Notes: generated by a model not told the origin, from the letters alone. A stretch of 64,000 bases of DNA from Flavobacteriales bacterium (GCA_020635495.1 JACJZQ010000001.1:186001-250000), one strand, 5' to 3'. Counted from the first letter of the stretch, positions 25,806 to 35,810 are shown. Numbers and translations: made by a program.

Positions 25806-28250
25806 ATGCATCGTATTCTACTCACTGCATTTCTTCTCCTCTCATTTATTGGCCTTAGTGTAGCACAAGATGTTACGTTGTCTGGGGTTATAACGGACAA
25901 GGAAACCAACGACCCACTGGTTGGGGCCAGCGTAGTAACCAAAGATGGTAAAGGTGTTACCACAGACTTGGATGGTAAGTATAGCATCAAGCTGCCAAAA
26001 GGGAAATACCAGATAACGTATTCCTTCATTGGCTATGAACCGAAGGTCAAGGAAATTGACCTTACCTCTGGCGCTCCGGTTAAGAAAGACGTGAGTTTGG
26101 GAATGACCTCTGAGCAATTGGACATTGTGGTGGTTTCTGCCAGTCAGTATCAGAAAAGCATAGCCGAAGAAACCGTTTCGATGGAGGTGGTGAGCAAAGC
26201 ACTGATTCAGAACACCAACGCAACAGACCTTGGCGAGGCCATTGACAAAACACCAGGCGTAACCATTCAGGATAGTCAGGTGAGTATTCGGGGTGGCAGC
26301 AGCTGGTCTTACGGAGTTGGAACCAGAACTGCGGTTATGCAGGATGGGATGTCTATGATGAGTGCAGACCTTGGCGAGCCTCAGTTGAGACAGGCACCGT
26401 TGGAAAATGTGGAACAGATCGAGGTTATCAAAGGTGCTTCGAGCGTGGTTTACGGTAGCTCGGCTTTGAATGGCGTGGTGAATGTTATCACGGCTTGGCC
26501 GAAATCAGCAGAGCCCATAACCACCGTTACAGTGTTTCAGAAGTTCTATGATAATCCACCAGACCTATACAGTGACCAGACCTACACAAGTAAAGTTGAT
26601 TCTGCCGGAGTGCTTGTGGATACACTTGTCCACTATCCGGCCGACACGTTGAAATGGTGGGATGACGGTGAAGTAAGAGGTGCTTCAGGCATCAATTTCA
26701 ACCATGCTAGAAAGATCAGGAACATAGATCTGATAGTTGGAGGAAACGTATTCCATCATAAAAGTTTTTTGAGCTATGCCGATGAATTCAGAGCGGGCCT
26801 GAACTTCAAAACGAGAATCCATAACAAGAGACGACCGGGTATGAACTATGGTGTGAATGGCAACTTCGTTTATGAACAGTCAGGAAGATTCTTTCTGGCG
26901 GTTAATCCCAACGAGGGCGCTTTGCAATCTGCGGTTCCAAGTTCCGACAGATACTTCAGGGCAAATGTTGACCCGCACTTCCATTACACCAACGATAAAG
27001 GATTCAAGCACTCGTTGGAGACCCGCTACATGTACATCATGAGAATTTCTGGAAACACGGCAACAACTCCGCACGCCATTTCATCGCAGATAATGCTCAA
27101 TTATCAATTCCAGAAACTTTGGAAAAAATGGTCCATTACAACGGGGCTTCCTACCAATGTTGGCATCTCAAGTAGTAACCTCTATACAGGGTTGAGGATT
27201 TCTTACTCAACCGCTATCTACGCACAGGGGGAGTTTAAAACAAAGCGATTAAGTGCCGTAGCCGGTATCAGATACGAGGTTTTGGGCGTAGATGATTTTA
27301 CAGAAACCAGCACCCCTGTTTTCAGAACTGGCCTTAATTATCAGGTAGGAAAGGCAACATTTCTTCGTGGTTCCTTCGGGCAGTCGTATAGACTACCGAC
27401 CATTGCAGAAAGATATCTGAGTGACGACCTGAACGGCATTGTACAGGTAATTCCTAATAGAGAACTGGTTGCTGAGAAAGGATTGAGTGCTGAGTTGGGT
27501 TTGAAGCAAGCCGTGAAGATCAGCAAGTGGGTGGCCTATCTGGATTTTGCGGTGTTTTACCAACAATACAAAGAGTTGGTGGAATACGGGTTTGTTTCAA
27601 GAGCAGACCAAGACTCGCTTTTTGTAGGGGTTCCGAACAATATATTCATTGGGCTTTACCCTCAGAACGTGAGCAATGCCTTGGTGGCGGGCTATGAGGT
27701 AGGAGTTGCCAGTCAAGGTAAGATCGGTCCGATCGGTATAAACGCATTGATCGGGTATACCTACAACTATCCGATAAACCTAGACTCGGCAAAGAACTAT
27801 GGAGGAGAAGAGTACCTCAGCGAGTTTTTCGAGTACATGGTAGACAGAATTGATGAGGATAATCCTGATGCAGAGAAGCTTCTGAAGCTAAGACCACGCC
27901 ACTTGGTCAAAGGAGACATTCAGCTCAGCTACAAGAAGGCCACGGTTGGTCTCACCATTGTCTACGGCAGTTCGCCTGAGAATCTTCCATTAACGGAAAG
28001 AAATGCGGTGGATTTCCTATCAGGAGAGATCGCTAACGAATCTACTGGAGAACTTGGTGCTTCTGGAAGATACTACAGAGACCATGAGAAAGGGGATCTG
28101 GTATTCAATCTTCGGGCATCCTATCAGGTTTTGAAACAACTGAAGGTCAGTTTCATCGTAAACAACCTTACCAATAGGATCTACGCATTCAGACCTAGCA
28201 AGGTAGAACCTATCAGAAACTTTACACTACAGCTAAGCGCTACTTTTTAG
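25806..28250 (+). CDS. TonB-dependent receptor with carboxypeptidase-regulatory-like domain
   Basis: Protein of 814 residues. Signal peptide (LLTAFLLLSFIGLSVAQ), CarboxypepD_reg-like domain about 20-105 (VTLSGVITDKETNDPLVGAS), plug domain about 115-225 (EETVSMEVVSKAL, DLGEAIDKTPGV, VSIRGGSSWSYGV, IEVIKGASSVVYGSSAL), then a 22-strand barrel ending LQLSATF. It imports a substrate too large for porins using TonB/ExbBD energy. No SusD partner follows. It converges with the phoD gene (overlap of 11 bases), next to two phosphatases, but the substrate is not evident. Confidence 0.93.
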   Translation: MHRILLTAFLLLSFIGLSVAQDVTLSGVITDKETNDPLVGASVVTKDGKGVTTDLDGKYSIKLPKGKYQITYSFIGYEPKVKEIDLTSGAPVKKDVSLGMTSEQLDIVVVSASQYQKSIAEETVSMEVVSKALIQNTNATDLGEAIDKTPGVTIQDSQVSIRGGSSWSYGVGTRTAVMQDGMSMMSADLGEPQLRQAPLENVEQIEVIKGASSVVYGSSALNGVVNVITAWPKSAEPITTVTVFQKFYDNPPDLYSDQTYTSKVDSAGVLVDTLVHYPADTLKWWDDGEVRGASGINFNHARKIRNIDLIVGGNVFHHKSFLSYADEFRAGLNFKTRIHNKRRPGMNYGVNGNFVYEQSGRFFLAVNPNEGALQSAVPSSDRYFRANVDPHFHYTNDKGFKHSLETRYMYIMRISGNTATTPHAISSQIMLNYQFQKLWKKWSITTGLPTNVGISSSNLYTGLRISYSTAIYAQGEFKTKRLSAVAGIRYEVLGVDDFTETSTPVFRTGLNYQVGKATFLRGSFGQSYRLPTIAERYLSDDLNGIVQVIPNRELVAEKGLSAELGLKQAVKISKWVAYLDFAVFYQQYKELVEYGFVSRADQDSLFVGVPNNIFIGLYPQNVSNALVAGYEVGVASQGKIGPIGINALIGYTYNYPINLDSAKNYGGEEYLSEFFEYMVDRIDEDNPDAEKLLKLRPRHLVKGDIQLSYKKATVGLTIVYGSSPENLPLTERNAVDFLSGEIANESTGELGASGRYYRDHEKGDLVFNLRASYQVLKQLKVSFIVNNLTNRIYAFRPSKVEPIRNFTLQLSATF

Positions 28251-29736
28251 ATGAGTGCGGCACCTGAAAGCTGCTGATAACCGCGTTGTCTTCATCAATG
28301 ATGCTGAGCTCAACATAATCGTCATTTACGATGCTCACCTTTCCGAAGGCATTTTTCAGATTCTTGGTGCCAAGACCGTTGCCGCCCTGGTTCCAGATTT
28401 TCTTCATTCTGTATTGAAATGTGAACGTGCCGATGAGTTTGAGATAGTACGCCAACTCGGTTCCAGTTACACTCAGTCCGCTGGCGTTCAGTTCAGGTAA
28501 TCCTGCATTGCTACCATCATCCATAACGTTGTGATGTGTGTCTCCGCTTATCACGATCACGTCATTGATGTCATTGTCTTCCAAGAACTGCATGAAATCG
28601 TTCCGCTCTTCTGGGAAACCGGCCCAATACTGGCTGAAGCCCCACGCCATGTGAAAGCCGTAGAAACCTTTCATACTCATGTTCTGAATCTTTACACCTG
28701 CATGGATAAGCTTTTCGCAGGCGCCATTCAGAGGAACACCACTTACAATGAATTTCCAGTCGGCATCAGATTCTTTCAGCGATTTTTTGAGCCAGTCCAT
28801 CTGCTTTTTGCCGAATAGGGCGTAACCCTCTGGTGGATCCCAGCGCCATTTTTTTTTCTTCTCATCATAAACAAAACCATCCTTGTTCGGTCTGTCTTTG
28901 GCGCTGTTCCTATCTATCACAAAGAACTCGGCATTGCCAAATTTGAAAGAGTGGTAAATGCCCTCACTTGTATCAACTAGCGGATAATGAGGGAAGAATT
29001 CATCGTACCCCTTAATGGTGTTCCTGCGCCAGAACGGTGGAAACTCAGGCGCAAACATTTCATTCACCACCCTGCCATTTTCCTTGTGAGCTTTCCAGTC
29101 GTTCTTACAAAATCGGCCACCGCTACCACCAACATAATCGTTATCGTCATAAACGTAATCGATGGGGACAGAACGGAGCATGTACTTCATCTCCTTTTCG
29201 TCATACCGCTTTCGATAACTGAGCGCCATTCCATCCCAAGTAGAAGAATAGTCTGGGGCAATCTGATAATCGGGGTAGGTATAATCTCCCGTATGCATCA
29301 GAAAATACGGGTTGTGAAGCGGCATTACATCAAACACCTTCATGTTTTCAGTCTCTTGGCATGAGCCTGTAACAAAGGTGAATTCTCCCTTTTCTCCAAC
29401 GGCAGGAAACGTTCTGAAAGAACCGGCTATCGTATCTGGTTTTTGATTGACGAAAATGCGGTAGTGGTATTCTGTATTCGAGGAGAGTTGTTCAATACCC
29501 AGTACTACAGAGCTGTCATTCCTTGGCACCGGGCTAGCGCTAACCTTAAAAGGAATCGAAAACGGATCATCCGCAACCAGTTCAAGGGTAAGCTGAGCAT
29601 TAGGAATTGTAGTTCTCAGGTACATGCGGGCCGATGAATCGGTAACTGCACCGATAACCGGCCCGTGAGTAATGAATTGCGCAGTCGAAGTGAATGATAT
29701 TACAACAAGAATCAGAACAAGACCAACCCTATGCAT
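28240..29736 (-). CDS. PhoD-family alkaline phosphatase/phosphodiesterase
   Basis: Protein of 498 residues with signal peptide (MHRVGLVLILVVISFTSTAQ). N-terminal Ig-like domain, then the metallophosphatase core: TGSCQETENMKVFD, MHTGDYTYPD, YVYDDNDYVGGSG and VISGDTHHNV, the metal-ligand series of the PhoD superfamily. Expected to hydrolyse phosphomono- or diesters in the periplasm or at the surface with Ca/Fe. It starts 3 bases after the PhoX gene, so the two are cotranscribed. Confidence 0.92.
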   Translation of the reverse strand: MHRVGLVLILVVISFTSTAQFITHGPVIGAVTDSSARMYLRTTIPNAQLTLELVADDPFSIPFKVSASPVPRNDSSVVLGIEQLSSNTEYHYRIFVNQKPDTIAGSFRTFPAVGEKGEFTFVTGSCQETENMKVFDVMPLHNPYFLMHTGDYTYPDYQIAPDYSSTWDGMALSYRKRYDEKEMKYMLRSVPIDYVYDDNDYVGGSGGRFCKNDWKAHKENGRVVNEMFAPEFPPFWRRNTIKGYDEFFPHYPLVDTSEGIYHSFKFGNAEFFVIDRNSAKDRPNKDGFVYDEKKKKWRWDPPEGYALFGKKQMDWLKKSLKESDADWKFIVSGVPLNGACEKLIHAGVKIQNMSMKGFYGFHMAWGFSQYWAGFPEERNDFMQFLEDNDINDVIVISGDTHHNVMDDGSNAGLPELNASGLSVTGTELAYYLKLIGTFTFQYRMKKIWNQGGNGLGTKNLKNAFGKVSIVNDDYVELSIIDEDNAVISSFQVPHSSKK

Positions 29737-29739
29737 GGG

Positions 29740-31128
29740 TTATGATTGGCCTTTCCAAGGACCTGTAATGGCCAATGTCAACCCTGCATGTTGGATATTG
29801 ACGAACATGGTTTTTCCGCTTGGCGAGAAGCACACACCCGTCAACTCAGACTGATACTTTACGCTGTGCGCAAAGGTGAATATCTGTCCTTCGGGAGTTA
29901 CACCACGCAGGTAGGCATCCGTATCGTCTTCACAAAGCATCACATCTCCCCACGGGGCAATCGTCAGGTTGTCGCAGTACTTCATAATGTTGACATCGTT
30001 CGGCTCAATGAACAGCTCAAGCACTCCTCCTTCAATATCATTAGGGTTTGGGGTCAGTTTAAAAACCTGACCTTTCATCAGGTCGCCTCCACTTGTGCAG
30101 GCAAAGTAGATCTCGCCTTCATCATACCACATTCCTTCTCCGCGGGCAAAGAGGGCCGCACCTTTCTCGTGCCCCCTTATTCTTAGATCATCCTCAGCAG
30201 AATCCACATTGTCCAGATCTATCCATTCAACCTTCATGGGTACGTTAGGCTGGATGTCCGGGCCTACGGAATCAGGCCAATTTCGAGTATCGAATTTGGG
30301 ACCATTCTTAATGGCCAGTGCCTGCAACTTGCCTCCAGAGTGGAGGTTGTTCTTTTCGTTCGGGATGAATCGATATAGAAGTCCATCATGCCGATCTTCG
30401 GTTAAGTAAAGAATGCCTGACACCGAATCATAAGCAACCGCTTCGTGATTGAAGCGCCCCATTTCCTTGATAGGCTTGGGTGCTGCACGCATTATTTCCG
30501 TGGTTGCTGGCACCTCAAAAACATAGCCGTGACTTTTCTCAACATTGCCATCAAACTCACCGGCTTTCGTTACATCTTCCTCACACGTAAGCCAACTTCC
30601 CCAAGGCATGGGACCACCGGCACAATTTCGGTATGTGCCCGCCAAGCTTAGAAATTCTTTCTCAACTTCCTGCGTTTTCTCATTGAAAACAAGGGTACTT
30701 GTTCCGCCCAATCCGGGGAACTGACCACTGCCATATTCAAAAAAGTCTTCCTTCGGAATTGCCCCAAGGTTGGTGTTATCTGGCCCAAACGCACCGAGAT
30801 CCTTATCCGTAGCAACAATCTCATGGTTCCGCACAATAATAACCTTGCCGTCTTCACCTGGAAAAGCAGCCATTCCATCTTGCTTGCCAGGAACCAACAG
30901 GCCATCGTCCATCATGTCTCCCTGCTTGGAAATGATCTTGTAAGAAAACCCTTCTGGTAGGTCGAAAACCCCTTCCGGGTCTGGAACCAATGGCCCATAA
31001 TCCAATGCTTTGGCACTTTCTACAGCACTTGGCGCACCATTGCCGCAAGCATAAAGTTTAAGCCCCATAAAGCCGATTCCGATAAATCCGGTTGTTCTGA
31101 TAAAATCTCTTCTTGAACGCATCTTCAA
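29740..31128 (-). CDS. PhoX-family alkaline phosphatase
   Basis: Protein of 462 residues. A twin-arginine signal (SRRDFIRTTGFIGIG) ends in LYACG, which could also be a lipobox (Cys28), suggesting Tat export and membrane anchoring. The body matches the PhoX (DUF839) beta-propeller: DPEGVFDLPEGFSYKIIS, IIVRNHE, CAGGPMPWGSWLTCEEDV, GRFNHEAVAYD and CEDDTDAYLRGV. PhoX enzymes use Ca and Fe to release phosphate from organic esters. Likely role: phosphate acquisition together with PhoD, 3 bases downstream. The region upstream holds three CTTAA repeats that could be regulatory. Confidence 0.92.
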   Translation of the reverse strand: MKMRSRRDFIRTTGFIGIGFMGLKLYACGNGAPSAVESAKALDYGPLVPDPEGVFDLPEGFSYKIISKQGDMMDDGLLVPGKQDGMAAFPGEDGKVIIVRNHEIVATDKDLGAFGPDNTNLGAIPKEDFFEYGSGQFPGLGGTSTLVFNEKTQEVEKEFLSLAGTYRNCAGGPMPWGSWLTCEEDVTKAGEFDGNVEKSHGYVFEVPATTEIMRAAPKPIKEMGRFNHEAVAYDSVSGILYLTEDRHDGLLYRFIPNEKNNLHSGGKLQALAIKNGPKFDTRNWPDSVGPDIQPNVPMKVEWIDLDNVDSAEDDLRIRGHEKGAALFARGEGMWYDEGEIYFACTSGGDLMKGQVFKLTPNPNDIEGGVLELFIEPNDVNIMKYCDNLTIAPWGDVMLCEDDTDAYLRGVTPEGQIFTFAHSVKYQSELTGVCFSPSGKTMFVNIQHAGLTLAITGPWKGQS

Positions 31129-31159
31129 TTATTTGTCGGTGCAAATTACAATCGCATAA

Positions 31160-31192
31160 CTTAACTCCATCTTAAAAGGGTTGTTCTTAACA
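31160..31192. promoter_or_regulatory. Three spaced CTTAA repeats upstream of phoX
   Basis: CTTAACT (31160), CTTAAAA (31171) and CTTAACA (31186) occur as direct repeats spaced 11 and 15 bases, 30-65 bases before the phoX start. The spacing near one helical turn is like Pho-box architecture. Binding by a PhoB-like regulator is inference only. Confidence 0.3.
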
Positions 31193-31205
31193 GAAAGTTT
31201 GCATT

Positions 31206-33569
31206 CTATCTGAACTCAACCTTGTAATAAAGCAACGGCAAAAAGCCAAGCTGGTATTTGGTGACAATGCTTTGTGTGGCAACATCATAGTTCTGACTGA
31301 ACACATTCTTCGTGTTCGTTACGTTCTGAAAATCCAACGCCAAACTATGCGATGCCCTTTTGCCGTTAAAAGTGATGGTGGCCTTCATATCCAACCTGAA
31401 ATAGTCGCGGTACTTTTCTTCGTAGGCTCTTGAATAATCCCGAACGGTTTCATTGGCTGCAGAGGAAGCATCTATGTCAATAGGCACATAACGTGCGCCT
31501 CCTGTCCAAGTTATCTTACTATCAAAAGCCAAGGTGTTTTTGGGGCTGATCTTGAATTCGTAACCCCCAAGAGCGGTCATGTTGTGATTTCCGTTGAAGG
31601 CAGAGTTTCTGCTAATCCCATCACTACCCTTGTAAGTAGCGTTGTAAACAGAACCTGAAACAAGAAAGTAATAACCTCTATCAAAGAACTTCTCGATGGT
31701 CAATTCCAACCCGTAATTCTGCCCCGTGCCTTTGTTTACCAAGCTATCTCTTACAGATACGTCACCAATGTTTTCGCCTGCATTCACCATACTGAAGTAA
31801 GACGGGGTCGGTTCAACAGGAACCTCGTACAGGTACTGATAATAGGTCTCAACTTTCAGTCTGAACTGAGGCAGAAACCCCCAATCGTAGCCCAAAACCG
31901 CATGCACGCTTCTAGAGAATCCGAGATCGCGATTGGTTGTCTCGAAACGATTTTCTGATGGAATGTACGTTTGGTAGAAATAGGTCAGCGCGGGAAGCAT
32001 CTGACTGTGCATACCTGCCCCAACTGAGACGGAATGACGCTTGTGCGGATTCCATTTGAGCCCTAGACGAGGCTCAATTGAAAAAGAGGTGTTCAGCGTG
32101 CTCATTTGTCCGTGCACGCCAATGTTTCCAGAGGTTTTTTCTGAGAAACGATGGTGGTATTGCGCATACACTTGGGCAAGGCCATAATCATCCGTTTGGT
32201 TGAGGTTAACGATATGAGAAGCGGTGGCATAATCGTAAACGCTATCTACAAAAGAGATGAATTTATGGTCGTAAATTACTCCTGCCCGAACGCTACTTTT
32301 TGAGCTCAGCTTTATATTGAATTGGCTATGCAAACTTGCCCCAATGGTAACGTTGTTGTTGAAGTTTTCGAGATAGCTAACAGATGTGGAGTCGGTCTCT
32401 CGGAACACGAACTTCTCTTGCCATTGGTGTAGCACGGTAGAGGCCACGGTAGTTTTCAGGCTGGATTTTTCTCCCAAGAACATCAAGTGGGTGAGACCCG
32501 CAGCGCCCATGTCAGAACCCAGCTTTTGGTCTCGCTCTTCCTGCTCTCCACCATTGAATCCGGGATTGTCTGTTATGTGAATGGAACTGATGCCGCCAAT
32601 TCCCCAAAGGGTGAATCGGCCTGCTTTTTTTCTTGTGGGCACATCAATTACAAAGGTCAGGTCCTGATACTGCGGAATGGCCGAGATACCGAAGTCTATT
32701 CCCATGAGCCCGATCAGCCCCATGGTAGAATAGCGGTAAGAAGCCAAGTAGGAGGCAGGATGCTTTTTACTGAACGGTCCCTCCAAACCGAATTCAACTC
32801 CGTTCAAACCGATCTGGAAATAGTATTCACGTTTCTCGTTGTTGCCTCGTTTCAGGTTCAGATCAAAGGCGCCTGCATTGGCATTTCCGTACTCGGCAGG
32901 GAAAGCTCCAGTAAAGAAATCGCTATTGGAAAGCACGTTATTGTTAAGAATGCTCACCGGACCGCCAGTACTGCCCGAAAAGCTCAAGTGATTGGGGTTT
33001 GGAATGTTGATGTTTTCCAATCGCCAAACCGTTCCTACAGGAGAATTACCTCGAACAATGATGTCGTTCCGCTCGTCCGAACCGCCTGAAACACCCGCAA
33101 AAGCGGCAGCCGCTCTAGCAGGATCTTGCCATGAGCCTGCAAAACGCCTTGTTTCCTCTACCGAAAACGTTCGGGCGCTGACCACAGCCATTTCATTGAG
33201 TGGGTTGGCCTTATCTCGCTGAGCAGTCACAACCACTTCTTCAACCGCGTTGAACTTCTCGTTGAGCGAAATATTCAACACCAACTGTTTCGATGGTGTA
33301 AGGGTAAGATTCTGCAAAATTTGGTCCTCATAACCGATAAAGGAAACTTTCAGCGAAACCTTCCCGATAGGCACTTGCTCCAATCGGAAATTACCGTCAA
33401 TATCAGTAGCTGCACCCAAAAAATTGGTGGTGTCAAGAAGCACAACGCTGGCACCGGGTAATGGACGTTCCGAAACTGCATCCTTCACGGTGCCCCGTAT
33501 AGTCTGAGCTATCTGCGCATTGGCGTCTATCGCAACCAGAAATAAAGGTATGAACATCAAATGGCGCAT
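31206..33569 (-). CDS. TonB-dependent receptor
   Basis: Start placed at ATG 33569 (787 residues), which opens a proper signal peptide (MRHLMFIPLFLVAIDANAQ) and leaves a 16-base gap to the EEP gene. CarboxypepD_reg-like domain (IRGTVKDAVSERPLPGASVV), plug with VVTAQRDKANPLNEMAVVSA and RNDIIVRGNSPVGTVWRLEN, barrel ending LLYYKVEFR. The C-terminal region (GGARYVPIDIDASSAANETV, FRLDMKATI, QNVTNTKNVF) is clearly paralogous to the partial receptor at 63613. Substrate unknown; neighbours suggest a phosphorylated or amide compound. Confidence 0.93.
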   Translation of the reverse strand: MRHLMFIPLFLVAIDANAQIAQTIRGTVKDAVSERPLPGASVVLLDTTNFLGAATDIDGNFRLEQVPIGKVSLKVSFIGYEDQILQNLTLTPSKQLVLNISLNEKFNAVEEVVVTAQRDKANPLNEMAVVSARTFSVEETRRFAGSWQDPARAAAAFAGVSGGSDERNDIIVRGNSPVGTVWRLENINIPNPNHLSFSGSTGGPVSILNNNVLSNSDFFTGAFPAEYGNANAGAFDLNLKRGNNEKREYYFQIGLNGVEFGLEGPFSKKHPASYLASYRYSTMGLIGLMGIDFGISAIPQYQDLTFVIDVPTRKKAGRFTLWGIGGISSIHITDNPGFNGGEQEERDQKLGSDMGAAGLTHLMFLGEKSSLKTTVASTVLHQWQEKFVFRETDSTSVSYLENFNNNVTIGASLHSQFNIKLSSKSSVRAGVIYDHKFISFVDSVYDYATASHIVNLNQTDDYGLAQVYAQYHHRFSEKTSGNIGVHGQMSTLNTSFSIEPRLGLKWNPHKRHSVSVGAGMHSQMLPALTYFYQTYIPSENRFETTNRDLGFSRSVHAVLGYDWGFLPQFRLKVETYYQYLYEVPVEPTPSYFSMVNAGENIGDVSVRDSLVNKGTGQNYGLELTIEKFFDRGYYFLVSGSVYNATYKGSDGISRNSAFNGNHNMTALGGYEFKISPKNTLAFDSKITWTGGARYVPIDIDASSAANETVRDYSRAYEEKYRDYFRLDMKATITFNGKRASHSLALDFQNVTNTKNVFSQNYDVATQSIVTKYQLGFLPLLYYKVEFR

Positions 33570-33585
33570 CGGAGAGCAAATTTCG

Positions 33586-34506
33586 CTATTCTTTGAAGGC
33601 GAAGGAAGCGACCAATCCCTTATGGTCTGAACCGGGAATATCGAATGTCTCGCAACGGGTTGGCGCAATTGGACCTTTGTAAAGCATATGATCTATCGGT
33701 ATGAGAGGAAAGCCGAGGTCCATGGGGTATGTTGCCATGAACCCATCACGGGCTGAGTTCAGTTCTTGACGTTGCAAGAATTGCGTGAGCGTTCTGTCCC
33801 AACTGACAAGGTTCAGGTCTCCGATTACCAGTAACGGATTGTTCATAGCCGAAATGATCTGTTCTGCCTGCTTTAGTTGCAGGTTGCGGGCTTCGGTTTG
33901 ATTGGGAAAAGCTGGCGGAAACGTATGTAATGAAAGCAGGTTCACATCTTTACCATTCACATTGATGGTGCATTCGATGGCAGGAAGCTTCTCTAAATCT
34001 AAAAGTCGACTGTGAGTGATCGGATACTTGGAGTACACCCCGATTCCGTAGCAACAGTTATCCCAATACTCCTCAATGCGATAAGGATGAGTTTTAAGGA
34101 ATCGAGAATCGATGGTCGTCTGCCACTCAGAATTCAATTCTTGGATTGTAAAGACATCAGGGGCATTCTGAGCAATCGTTGCAATAGCATCTTGCGGAAT
34201 GGGATTGTTGTGGTACACATTGAATTGTCCTACTGAGAAGTCGGAATTCCCGCTCATTTCGGGCGTGGAAAGGTGAGGAAGAATCAACAGGCCACTGACG
34301 GCAAAGGCAAGCAAACTAGAACCGGCCAAAGGCCAGAGCCTCATAAAGGCAGAAACCACCGCAATTATCAGAGAAAGAATGCATGTGGCATGCGCAAACG
34401 CACCTAGCAACTCCAGAAAATTGATGCCAAATGGAAACCAATGGCTCAATGAAAGAAGAATCAATCCTCCTCCGAAAAACCATTCACCCCACAACTTGGC
34501 TTTCAA
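33586..34506 (-). CDS. Membrane-anchored endonuclease/exonuclease/phosphatase (EEP) protein
   Basis: Protein of 306 residues. Three hydrophobic helices in the first 80 residues (GGGLILLSLSHWFPF, ATCILSLIIAVVSAFM, LLAFAVSGLLIL) anchor it, with the catalytic domain probably periplasmic. EEP landmarks: QFNVYHNN, TIQELNSEW, LSLHTFPPA, VIGDLNLV, IDHMLYKG and PGSDHKGL (Asp-His). The family includes Mg-dependent phosphodiesterases and nucleases. It lies 5 bases after the degenerate amidohydrolase gene and 16 bases before the TonB receptor. Confidence 0.88.
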   Translation of the reverse strand: MKAKLWGEWFFGGGLILLSLSHWFPFGINFLELLGAFAHATCILSLIIAVVSAFMRLWPLAGSSLLAFAVSGLLILPHLSTPEMSGNSDFSVGQFNVYHNNPIPQDAIATIAQNAPDVFTIQELNSEWQTTIDSRFLKTHPYRIEEYWDNCCYGIGVYSKYPITHSRLLDLEKLPAIECTINVNGKDVNLLSLHTFPPAFPNQTEARNLQLKQAEQIISAMNNPLLVIGDLNLVSWDRTLTQFLQRQELNSARDGFMATYPMDLGFPLIPIDHMLYKGPIAPTRCETFDIPGSDHKGLVASFAFKE

Positions 34507-34511
34507 ATGGG

Positions 34512-35798
34512 CTACTTGGTTTTATACTTTCTGTAAAGATATTTCTGCGGGCTGTCCAGGTCAACTGGTCTACCTTGGATGTAGGCCATGGTAACGTTGT
34601 TGGTCAGTACATCCAGCGCATCTCCGTCTGATACGAAAAGTGTAGCGTCTTTTCCCGTTTCCAATGAGCCACAGGTTTTATCGATGCCTAGAATTTTAGC
34701 AGCGTTAAGCGTAAGCGACTTAACCGCTTCTTCGTATTTGAGACCGTAAGCTACGGCTGTTCCAGCGGTAAATGGAAGGTTCCGTGAACCCATGGCCTCC
34801 ATGTCTCCAGCGTAGCTGAAACAGAACATGATCTTGTTATCAAAAAGCGTTTTGGGCGTTTTGTAAGGCTGGTCGATATCGTCATCATCATCTCCTGGAA
34901 GTGAATGGGTTCTTTCTAGAATCACGGGAACCTTCTTGGTGCTGAGGAAATCTGCAACCAACCAACAATCAGAACCACCAACGATCACTGGTTTCTTGGC
35001 TCCGACCTTCTCGGCCATCAACACAGATTCCATGATGCCTTTGCCGTCATCAGCGTAGAGATAAAGGTTCTTTGACCCATCGAACAGGCCTTTGCAGGCT
35101 TCCATTTTCTGATTGAATTCCGGGTTCGGATTCTCAGAATAAGCTTTAGCACGAGTCAGGAATGACGCCAACTCATCCACTTGCTCCTGATAGTTTTCGT
35201 TCGGTTTGATCGGGCCCGGTTCTGCCCACCAACCGGAGCGCTTGAACCTGTTTGGCCAATTAACGTGGATTCCGTCATCGGCTTTTATCACGGCATCTTC
35301 CCAATTCCACCCATCTAAATGCATAACTGAACTCGTGCCGCAGATGCGCCCAGAACGTGGGGTAACCTGCGTGATCAGTACACCATTTGAACGTACGGTT
35401 GGCGAAATTCTACTGTCTGTATTGAACGCGGTAAGCACGCGAACCTCGGGGTTGTAAGTTCCCGTTTCGGCATAATCCAGCGAAGCTCTAACGGCATCGA
35501 TCTCCGTAATGCCCAACGTATTGTTAGGGTTAATGAATCCAGGGTAAACATGCTTGCCGCTGATGTTGATGATGTCTGCTTCTTCGGCATTCAGTTTAAC
35601 GGCCCCCATCGGTTTTACAAACGTGATCTTGCCATTTTCCATACCGATCACCGAGTTCTCAATAACCTCTCCATTACCGATGTGGGCAATGCCTCCTGTA
35701 AGCACAATTGCCTTTTCGGGAGTTGTTCCCGGAGTTGGAATTTGAGCGAAAACGTGCACAGAGGCACAGATCAGAAATGTTGTAAGAATCGTTCTCAT
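34512..35798 (-). CDS. Amidohydrolase-like secreted protein lacking metal ligands
   Basis: Protein of 428 residues with signal peptide (TILTTFLICASVHVFAQ). The fold is that of imidazolonepropionase-like amidohydrolases: an N-terminal composite sheet (GKITFVKPMGAVKL), KHVYPGFI, and a C-terminal AAKILGIDKTCGSLETGKDA. Where active members have HxH after PGFID, it reads PGFINPNNTLG, and the following His positions are also missing (LYLYADDGKGI, VIVGGSDCWL). It is probably a non-catalytic partner of the larger amidohydrolase encoded 12 bases upstream; such tandem pairs are seen in Bacteroidota. Confidence 0.85.
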   Translation of the reverse strand: MRTILTTFLICASVHVFAQIPTPGTTPEKAIVLTGGIAHIGNGEVIENSVIGMENGKITFVKPMGAVKLNAEEADIINISGKHVYPGFINPNNTLGITEIDAVRASLDYAETGTYNPEVRVLTAFNTDSRISPTVRSNGVLITQVTPRSGRICGTSSVMHLDGWNWEDAVIKADDGIHVNWPNRFKRSGWWAEPGPIKPNENYQEQVDELASFLTRAKAYSENPNPEFNQKMEACKGLFDGSKNLYLYADDGKGIMESVLMAEKVGAKKPVIVGGSDCWLVADFLSTKKVPVILERTHSLPGDDDDDIDQPYKTPKTLFDNKIMFCFSYAGDMEAMGSRNLPFTAGTAVAYGLKYEEAVKSLTLNAAKILGIDKTCGSLETGKDATLFVSDGDALDVLTNNVTMAYIQGRPVDLDSPQKYLYRKYKTK

Positions 35799-35810
35799 GG
35801 TCGTTTTCTA

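Noticed and set aside
33570..33668. Longer N-terminus for the TonB receptor
   Set aside because: It overlaps the EEP gene and has no signal-peptide character, whereas ATG 33569 opens a clear signal.
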